The translations under genes and the position numbers were made by a program. Source: Bacillota bacterium (GTDB lineage: Bacteria > Bacillota > Clostridia > Lachnospirales > Cellulosilyticaceae). From it: a stretch of DNA of 28,085 nt. Of this stretch, positions 22,784-28,085 are shown piece by piece. The notes below the pieces were generated by a model, which did no database searches, had not been told where the DNA came from, and saw only the letters and a list, made by a program, of their open reading frames with translations. The stretch lies in the NCBI GenBank assembly GCA_023436395.1, contig JAEZJJ010000032.1:1-28085 (forward strand), given 5' to 3'. Every line of letters starts with the position of its first letter. Positions within the stretch are counted from its first letter, which is position 1.

Positions 22784-24193
22784 TTAATTTTGAGCCAGAA
22801 ACTTAATAGTGATACAGGTACCGACCTTTATTTCACTTCTGGCTGAAATACTTCCATCATGTAGCTCAATGATCTGTCTGGCAATTGCCATACCTAAGCC
22901 AGAACCCTCTGGTTTTGCCGTGGTATTTTCACCTCGATAATATCTGACAAACAAATTGTCTAGTTCTTCTTGATTCATTCCGTAGCCATCGTCTTGAATG
23001 CTGATGATAATACCATTCTCAACTTTGATAGAAACAAAAATATGTGTATCCGCATTATTATGGATTAAGGCATTGGTAAGCAGATTGTTAAGGGCACGTT
23101 TTAACAACATCTCATCAAATGAAAACTCAATGATTTCCTTGCTACTGTAAAAGGATATATCCCTGAGTTCAAATTCGGGATTATTTAAAAGATCAACGAG
23201 AAGTTCCTTTGTAAAGCGGACAATGTTTTGAGTATGCTTACTTAGTGGTAGCATTTGATTTTTAAGCTGATAGGTGAGCTTTAAATCGTTAATAAGCCCT
23301 TCTGCATAAGCAGTGTTCTTGAGGAGGAGGTATCCATATCTTCGTAGTTCATAAGGCTCTATTTCAGAGTCTAGAGTAGAAATCAGCTCAGCATACCCTT
23401 TAATGGGAGAGAGAGGCGTCTTTAAATCATGAGTAATATTGGTAATCCACTCCTCACGCAATTTTTCATCTTTTGCCCTGGCCTCATCAGTGGATTTTAT
23501 TTCAGAATTTAGAGTGTTTAGTTCTTCATAGATTTCGCTAAATGAATCGTTACTTGTAGTAGGTATGTAGGTGCGTGAAGCAACTGCTCGAATGTTTTTT
23601 CGTATCTTCTTTATCTGCCTTGCCATTCTAAAACCATATATAAAAGTAGAAAGGACTAATGCAAATAACATAACACTAAATATAACAAGTACAATAGGTT
23701 TAAAGGATGCAAATCGGTCTCTATTGACATAGATGATGATTTTGGAAATGGGCAAGGGAAAACCAATGAGATAGGTCCATTCTTTATCTTCCCATTGAAC
23801 GGAACCAAAAAATACAGAATAATTTTCGGTCCCATTTTGATAGAGATTAATGAGACTAGAAGGAGAATGATGAGTGAAGATTTCAGAAGGTTTATCAAAG
23901 GATTGAATTTCATCTCCATTTGCATCAATGATTTGAATCCACAAATTATTTTCTTGTAGAAGCTTTAGGCCAGGCTGATTAATAAGGGGTGCTCCATCCT
24001 TGGTAAAGACGATATAGTGTGAGAATTCATGGGTAAAGTCAATAGGCCATTTGCTGATTTTAAGCTGACCATCTGGCTTTATGAGGGTTATATTATAAAT
24101 AAGCATTCCAAAGCCAGTGGCAATCATGATAATCAGTAGAATAAAGAAAATAAGGTATATATGAAAAACGGATTTATATTTTAAAGGTTTCAT
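22784..24193 (-). CDS. Membrane sensor histidine kinase (HisKA type)
   Basis: This 469-residue kinase has TM helices at about 10-34 and 165-188 framing an extracytoplasmic sensor of about 130 residues. A juxtamembrane linker/HAMP-like region with a helical stretch (about 190-248) leads to HisKA with H255 (NITHDLKTPL), and HATPase_c follows with the N box NLLTNAL (N374), the G1 box DDGYGM (401-406) and the G2 box GSGLGMAIA (430-438). Its ATG directly follows the stop codon of the OmpR-type regulator gene, so the two are a cognate pair. The following ABC module is the likely target or partner. Confidence 0.9.
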   Translation of the reverse strand: MKPLKYKSVFHIYLIFFILLIIMIATGFGMLIYNITLIKPDGQLKISKWPIDFTHEFSHYIVFTKDGAPLINQPGLKLLQENNLWIQIIDANGDEIQSFDKPSEIFTHHSPSSLINLYQNGTENYSVFFGSVQWEDKEWTYLIGFPLPISKIIIYVNRDRFASFKPIVLVIFSVMLFALVLSTFIYGFRMARQIKKIRKNIRAVASRTYIPTTSNDSFSEIYEELNTLNSEIKSTDEARAKDEKLREEWITNITHDLKTPLSPIKGYAELISTLDSEIEPYELRRYGYLLLKNTAYAEGLINDLKLTYQLKNQMLPLSKHTQNIVRFTKELLVDLLNNPEFELRDISFYSSKEIIEFSFDEMLLKRALNNLLTNALIHNNADTHIFVSIKVENGIIISIQDDGYGMNQEELDNLFVRYYRGENTTAKPEGSGLGMAIARQIIELHDGSISARSEIKVGTCITIKFLAQN

Positions 24194-24931
24194 TTAGCTA
24201 TCCTTTTTTAGAAGTCTGTATCCAAGTCCTTTTACTGTTTGCAGGAGCTTAGGATCAGCTAGATTATCTTCTATCTTTTCACGTATATGATGAATATGTA
24301 CCATGATGGTATTATCACAACCTAAACTATCTTCGCCCCATATTTGCTCGTATAGACGCTCTTTGCTGATAATTTTATTAGGGTTTTCGGCTAGGTAGCT
24401 AAGTAGTTTAAATTCTCTTGCAGTAAGCTCCAGTTCTTTATCGTTTTTATAGACACAGCAACTTTCGGTATCTATTCTTAAATCACCTATGAGTATGGGC
24501 TTCTTAGGGTTTATCTGATCTATGCAATCATATTGCTGCCTACGAAGTTGGGCCTTGACCCTAAATACGAGCTCTCTTGGGCTAAAGGGTTTGGTTACAT
24601 AATCGTCTCCACCACTACTAAGTCCTAGTATTTTATCGATATCATCATTTTTGGAAGATAGGAATATAATGGGGCAATATGAAAATTCACGGATTTTTTT
24701 GCATACTTCTATGCCATCCCTATCGGGCAGCATAATATCTAGAATAATGATATCTGGTATATGAATTTTACTTAAAGTGAGGGCCTCCTCAGCATTTGAG
24801 GCTTTAAGGATGTTTTTAAATCCATCCTTATGCAAGACCTCCTCAATTAGGTCAGTAATTTCTTTTTCATCATCAACAAGCAAGATGCTTTTATTAAATA
24901 ACCCCTCGCCAATTGCCATCTGTTTAGACAA
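24194..24931 (-). CDS. OmpR/PhoB-family response regulator
   Basis: From TTG 24931 this is a 245-residue regulator. Minus-strand GGAGGTGA (24944-24937) lies 8 nt from that TTG, while the first plausible ATG (24919) is 20 nt away. The open frame extends further to 25069, but that part overlaps the upstream kinase gene. The receiver domain has the acidic pair D20/D21 (LLVDDEKE), phospho-acceptor D65 (IILDIMLPD), S92/S93 and K114 (YVTKPFS). The winged helix-turn-helix domain (about 140-240) contains LTAREFKLLSYLAENPNK and the VKGLGYRL wing. It pairs with the HisKA kinase immediately downstream. Confidence 0.9.
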   Translation of the reverse strand: MSKQMAIGEGLFNKSILLVDDEKEITDLIEEVLHKDGFKNILKASNAEEALTLSKIHIPDIIILDIMLPDRDGIEVCKKIREFSYCPIIFLSSKNDDIDKILGLSSGGDDYVTKPFSPRELVFRVKAQLRRQQYDCIDQINPKKPILIGDLRIDTESCCVYKNDKELELTAREFKLLSYLAENPNKIISKERLYEQIWGEDSLGCDNTIMVHIHHIREKIEDNLADPKLLQTVKGLGYRLLKKDS

Positions 24932-24965
24932 ATATTTCACCTCCAATGTAGAAAATGACAGCCTT

Positions 24966-26237
24966 TTATGTAGTGGCCTGAAATATAAACCAGCCGTCCT
25001 TGACTGAAAATTGATAGACACCGCCATGCTTTTCCACGATATATACGATGCTTTTTGTGCCAAAGCCATGCCCCTGTTCTTGTGAAACTGGAATCCCCTG
25101 CTGGAAGCTTGGTTCTATTTGATAGCTGTTGCGAATGTCAATGCACAACTTATTATTTTTGGAATACACCCGAAGGCGGATGAGGCGTTTCTTACTATCT
25201 GGGATCTTTCCTGCAGCTTGTATGGCATTTTCCAAAGCGTTTGACAAGAGCGAACAAAGCTCGGTGTCACTAAAGGGAAGAGTGTCAGGTAGCTTCGCTT
25301 CTATAAAGAGCTGGATGTTCGCTTGTTTTGCTTTGGTGGTGAAGGCGGACAAAATCAAATTGACGGTTTCATTTTCGCAAAAGCATATCGGCGTAATAGC
25401 ATCCATATCGGATTGGGCAGTCTGCAGATATTCCTTGATTTCTTCGATGTGCTCCTTAGCAGCCAACCCTTGTAAAAGAGAAAAATGGTGGCGCATATCA
25501 TGCCGATAGGTGGCTGCATTCTGCTGTAATTGCCTAAGAGAAGCAAACTCTGTCTTTGCTAGCTTAAACTGTGCATCCAGCATATCTCGCTCTCTTTGGA
25601 TGGCTGCCTGTTTTTGCATCTCGGTGTAGTAAAGGATGATAAATACAAAATAGAAAATAGATATGATAGACGGCATAAACTGCACCATCCATATCGTACC
25701 CTGGTAAAGCACATCGGTATAGATAATGGTCATATAGTCGAATACATAGTAAAATAGCGGTACGCCACCTAAAAATAAGCAGAATTTTGTGGATTTCTCT
25801 ATCAGTTGCCTTAGGGAACTGGTCACATACCTTTTCAAAAGATAAAAAAATGGAATTATAGCCAGAATATAAACAATGTGTTCTGCAAGTTGACTATCCA
25901 AAGCGGCTCCCGCAAGGGAACCAATCCAGCGAGGGGGCCGACAGCAAAGATATCCGGAAAGCACACTGACAGCGGATATGAGGCATGGACGTTTATAATA
26001 TAAGGAAAATACCAATATCAACGGTAGGTGGATAATAAGGGGGTACAGCTTTGAAGTGATATCCAAACCTAAAAGCAAGTAACTGATGGTTTGAACAAAA
26101 AGAAGAATGACACAGAGTAAACCAGTAATGAAATTGTTTTTTCTTGTGGATTCTATTCCTGCAAATTGAACCGTTACCGCTACGCCAAAGAACAAAGAAA
26201 ATCCAAAGCGCAGGAGTCCTATCACGGTTACTGCCAT
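24966..26237 (-). CDS. AgrC-like (GHKL, HPK10-type) membrane sensor histidine kinase
   Basis: This 423-residue protein has six to seven N-terminal TM helices (about 5-205), a helical linker, an H-box YRHDMRHHFSLL with H246, and a GHKL ATPase domain with the N box LLSNALENAI (N333) and a G box GHGFGTKSI (388-396). This layout is that of AgrC/FsrC/ComD-like kinases that sense peptides or membrane stress. It follows the LytTR regulator gene by 21 nt and is clearly its partner. G+C content and codon choice (GCG, CGG, GGC) look unlike the AT-rich neighbours, suggesting acquisition. No AgrD-like pheromone gene was seen nearby. Confidence 0.87.
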   Translation of the reverse strand: MAVTVIGLLRFGFSLFFGVAVTVQFAGIESTRKNNFITGLLCVILLFVQTISYLLLGLDITSKLYPLIIHLPLILVFSLYYKRPCLISAVSVLSGYLCCRPPRWIGSLAGAALDSQLAEHIVYILAIIPFFYLLKRYVTSSLRQLIEKSTKFCLFLGGVPLFYYVFDYMTIIYTDVLYQGTIWMVQFMPSIISIFYFVFIILYYTEMQKQAAIQRERDMLDAQFKLAKTEFASLRQLQQNAATYRHDMRHHFSLLQGLAAKEHIEEIKEYLQTAQSDMDAITPICFCENETVNLILSAFTTKAKQANIQLFIEAKLPDTLPFSDTELCSLLSNALENAIQAAGKIPDSKKRLIRLRVYSKNNKLCIDIRNSYQIEPSFQQGIPVSQEQGHGFGTKSIVYIVEKHGGVYQFSVKDGWFIFQATT

Positions 26238-26258
26238 TTGAAAGCACCTCCCTTTATT

Positions 26259-26987
26259 TTATATTTCCTCATCCATCTGGTAAGCCAGATACTGCTCCTT
26301 GATTTCCTTCGCTTTTCCCTGAGCAATGGGAACAGAGGAAAGGTTCTGCAAAGTAATCTGGTGTTTTTCGATGGTTTCCACATACTGCATATTCACAAGA
26401 TAGGAACGATGGGGCCTTATAAAGCATGTAAATTTTAAAAGCGTATCACAGACAGCGGTGAAGGCAGCAGCACATTCGATAACCTTGCCAGAGTGCAGAT
26501 GATACAGAACATTCCTGCCAAAGACTTCGACAAAAACCAAATTGGAAATCAATATTCTTTGAATCCCCTCCATACTCCTTACGATAACCGAAGCCTCTTC
26601 TTTTTCTTCCTTGATTCCATCTAGCAGCTCGTCGAAGGTAAAGAAGAATTTTTCTTTTGAGATTGGTTTTAGTATGTAGTTAATAGCTTTCACCGAATAG
26701 CCCTCCAAGGCAAACTCAGGGGATGAGGTAAAGAACAAAATTGGTGCAGTTTTGTTATATGCACGGATTTCCTTTGCCACATCAATGCCCGTAAAGCCAG
26801 GCATAATAATATCCAAACAATATATATCAAATTGCTTTCCTTTTTCCAGGGCTGAAATCAATTCAAAGCCATTTGGAAAGGTAGCGTATTCACAACTGAA
26901 ATTTCTTAAAGTTCTATATAGATCGAGGAGATGTACCATATTGGACAGCTCTTCAATATTGTCGTCACAGATTGCAATTTGTAGCAT
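26259..26987 (-). CDS. LytTR-family response regulator (AgrA-like)
   Basis: This 242-residue regulator starts at ATG 26987, with minus-strand GGAGG 7 nt upstream. The longer frame to 27089 runs past this site and is rejected. The receiver domain shows D8/D9 (AICDDN), phospho-acceptor D59 (YCLDIIMPG), T87 and K107 (ILKPIS). The LytTR DNA-binding domain (about 133-236) has FVEVFGRNVLYHL and FIRPHRSYLVNMQYV. LytTR proteins bind pairs of direct repeats about two helical turns apart, and such a pair lies upstream at 27060-27090. It is the first gene of the leftward regulatory block. Confidence 0.9.
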   Translation of the reverse strand: MLQIAICDDNIEELSNMVHLLDLYRTLRNFSCEYATFPNGFELISALEKGKQFDIYCLDIIMPGFTGIDVAKEIRAYNKTAPILFFTSSPEFALEGYSVKAINYILKPISKEKFFFTFDELLDGIKEEKEEASVIVRSMEGIQRILISNLVFVEVFGRNVLYHLHSGKVIECAAAFTAVCDTLLKFTCFIRPHRSYLVNMQYVETIEKHQITLQNLSSVPIAQGKAKEIKEQYLAYQMDEEI

Positions 26988-27059
26988 AAGCATGCCTCCA
27001 TTACCTAGTATTCTGAATATACATAACAATCTTACCACAAAAGCGGCGTTCTTGAAACT

Positions 27060-27090
27060 ATGATTCATGTAGAAAAAAACATGTTTCATG
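27060..27090. promoter_or_regulatory. Direct repeats with LytTR-site geometry between the LytTR regulator and lemA
   Basis: ATGATTCATG (27060-27069) and ATGTTTCATG (27081-27090) match at 9 of 10 positions, and their starts are exactly 21 bp apart. A possible lemA promoter (TTGAAG 27104-27109, 17 nt, TAAAGA 27127-27132) begins 13 nt downstream. The site is suited to activation of lemA and/or autoregulation of the divergent regulator. Confidence 0.5.
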
Positions 27091-27183
27091 CAACGGATGG
27101 TTTTTGAAGGGGGATTTCTGGTAGTTTAAAGATGTGAAGCAAAATCTTTATGTGAAGAAATCTATGAAGGAGGAAACTTTAGT

Positions 27184-27705
27184 ATGCTGCAAACTTTCAT
27201 TGTAATCATCGTTATAGCTACGGTTATTGTTCTATGGCTCATTTCCACCCAGCGCAGACTGGTCGTGCTGGATGAAAATATCAGTAGTGCCATGAGCCAA
27301 ATCGGTGTGCAGCTGTCTAGTCGCTTTGATGTGCTTACGACTCTTTTGGATGTAGCAAAGGGCTACGCAGAGCATGAAGGTGAAGTGCTGATTGAAACAA
27401 TTAAATCAAGAAGAAGCATGATTACAGCAAAATCTACACCGTACGACGTGCTCTGCCAAGAAGGGATTATTTCAGAAGCTTTAAAGAGACTTGCCGTGGT
27501 AACGGAGCAATACCCAGAACTTGCGGCAAACCAGACCTATATCAAAACTATGGACGCGATGCAGATTTTTGAAAACATGATACGCACCAGTAGTCTGATT
27601 TACAACGACAGCGTGACAAATTTAAACCGTGAAATTAGAGTGTTCCCGGTCTCTGTGATTGCCCTGATACTGGGCTTTAGGAAAAGAGACTATCTACAGG
27701 AGTAG
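27184..27705 (+). CDS. LemA family protein
   Basis: This 173-residue protein has one N-terminal TM helix (about 2-20) and a coiled helical domain. The family's C-terminal signature YNDSVTNLNREIRVFPVSVIALILGF is visible in sequence (conserved YN near 141, FP near 154, GF near 164). Length is near the usual 180-190. LemA function is poorly known. The proteins often sit next to TPM- or M48-peptidase genes, but here no such partner follows. It diverges from the LytTR regulator and shares its G+C-rich character, so the two likely travel together and may be one regulon. GGAGG lies 10 nt before the ATG. Confidence 0.88.
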   Translation: MLQTFIVIIVIATVIVLWLISTQRRLVVLDENISSAMSQIGVQLSSRFDVLTTLLDVAKGYAEHEGEVLIETIKSRRSMITAKSTPYDVLCQEGIISEALKRLAVVTEQYPELAANQTYIKTMDAMQIFENMIRTSSLIYNDSVTNLNREIRVFPVSVIALILGFRKRDYLQE

Positions 27706-27788
27706 GTTGGCAAGGTGGGTATGACCAGAAACATGGTCAAGCTAGACTTCTATGCAGTGACAGACCATTCTATAAGACGAGAGAAAAT

Positions 27789-27826
27789 AAAAAATGGTAG
27801 AGTATCTTTAAACTCTACCATTTTTT
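27789..27826 (+). terminator. Bidirectional terminator after lemA
   Basis: AAAAAATGGTAGAGT (27789-27803) and ACTCTACCATTTTTT (27812-27826) form a perfect 15-bp stem with an 8-nt loop. Both flanks are suitable, so it can also end the leftward SLH-protein gene that stops at 27842. Confidence 0.93.
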
Positions 27827-27841
27827 ACGTTGTTTAACTTT

Positions 27842-28085
27842 TTATTTTTCTATAAGTTTAGAGTAATTCATAAAAAAGACTGCTACCTGTGCCCGCGTTG
27901 CGCCCTCTTTAGGAGCAAGCTTAGCATTTCCCACGCCTGAGATAATACCTTTCTCTATAGCCCATGCCATGGCTTCTTTGGCATAATCAGCGATGCGATC
28001 TGAATCACTAAATTGTGATAAGTCACTATTTTGAGCTTTAGGTTCACCTAGATATTTCCAAAGCATAGTAACGAGCTGCTCTCTT
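27842..28085 (-). CDS. S-layer homology (SLH) domain protein, C-terminal end (partial at window edge)
   Basis: The frame is open to the right edge and ends at 27842. It encodes about 80 residues that form one nearly complete SLH repeat: TREQLVTMLWKYLGEP, then SQFSDSDRIADYAKEAMAWA, EKGIISGVGNAKLAPKEGATRAQVAVFFMNYSKLIEK. The internal ATG at 28066 falls in the middle of the repeat and is not a start. SLH triplets bind pyruvylated secondary cell-wall polymers and fix proteins to the cell surface. The catalytic or structural part lies beyond the window. Confidence 0.88.
   Translation of the reverse strand, partial: REQLVTMLWKYLGEPKAQNSDLSQFSDSDRIADYAKEAMAWAIEKGIISGVGNAKLAPKEGATRAQVAVFFMNYSKLIEK

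Noticed and set aside
24932..25069. N-terminal extension of the OmpR-type regulator
   Set aside because: The extension overlaps the AgrC-like kinase gene, is not receiver sequence, and a strong GGAGGTGA site lies directly before TTG 24931.
24966..26987. Complete agr-type quorum-sensing locus
   Set aside because: No AgrB-like processing protease or AgrD-like peptide gene was found on either strand around the pair.
26752..27063. Plus-strand 103-codon frame opposite the LytTR regulator
   Set aside because: It is a complement of a clear receiver domain with no start signal of its own.
26988..27089. N-terminal extension of the LytTR regulator
   Set aside because: Receiver domains begin at MLQIAICDD, GGAGG lies 7 nt before that ATG, and the extension runs over the direct-repeat operator.

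Overview
This 28 kb window is AT-rich chromosomal DNA from a Gram-positive, anaerobic-looking Clostridia-type bacterium (Firmicutes). The evidence is strong GGAGG-type ribosome-binding sites, tight operons, hairpin-plus-T terminators, lipoprotein signal peptides, an S-layer homology domain at the right edge, a copper-amine-oxidase-N/Amidase_3 cell-wall hydrolase and a surface family 9 glycoside hydrolase. A cellulolytic Lachnospirales member such as Cellulosilyticum would fit, but that placement is inference. No tRNA, rRNA, CRISPR array, insertion sequence or phage gene was recognised.

Layout. (a) 1-1147: end of a nucleoside-type ABC importer operon (two permeases), closed by a strong terminator and facing a CPA1 Na+/H+ antiporter. 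(b) 2617-4896: a secreted N-acetylmuramoyl-L-alanine amidase and an orphan HipA-like kinase. (c) 5046-9064: a five-gene operon made of a NitT/TauT-type ABC importer (permease, ATPase, lipoprotein) flanked by two unusual small proteins. The first is a truncated [FeFe]-hydrogenase-like protein that keeps the cluster-ligand cysteine pattern. The last resembles FmdE but lacks its cysteines. This is the best candidate for an undescribed system. (d) 9086-12891: an HD-GYP phosphodiesterase, a small helical-bundle protein and a GH9 cellulase-type lipoprotein. (e) 12904-15603: a three-gene ABC-2 exporter with a near-consensus promoter. (f) 15777-19480: a soluble PAS/GAF histidine kinase, an AraC-type regulator and a small dimeric alpha/beta-barrel protein whose ribosome-binding site lies in a hairpin. 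(g) 19484-26987: a leftward regulatory block, in transcription order LytTR response regulator, AgrC-like kinase, OmpR-type regulator, HisKA kinase, a terminator-like hairpin, FtsX-type permease and its ATPase. (h) 27184-27705: a LemA protein diverging from the LytTR regulator. (i) From 27842: the C-terminal SLH domain of a protein that runs off the window.

The stretch of roughly 24,960-27,780 (AgrC-like kinase, LytTR regulator, LemA) looks visibly richer in G+C than the rest and may have been acquired. The LytTR/lemA divergent intergenic region carries two 10-bp direct repeats exactly 21 bp apart, the geometry expected for a LytTR binding site. Several starts were moved from the longest reading frame on the basis of ribosome-binding sites (2617, 5144, 15507, 15777, 18215, 19108, 24931, 26987).
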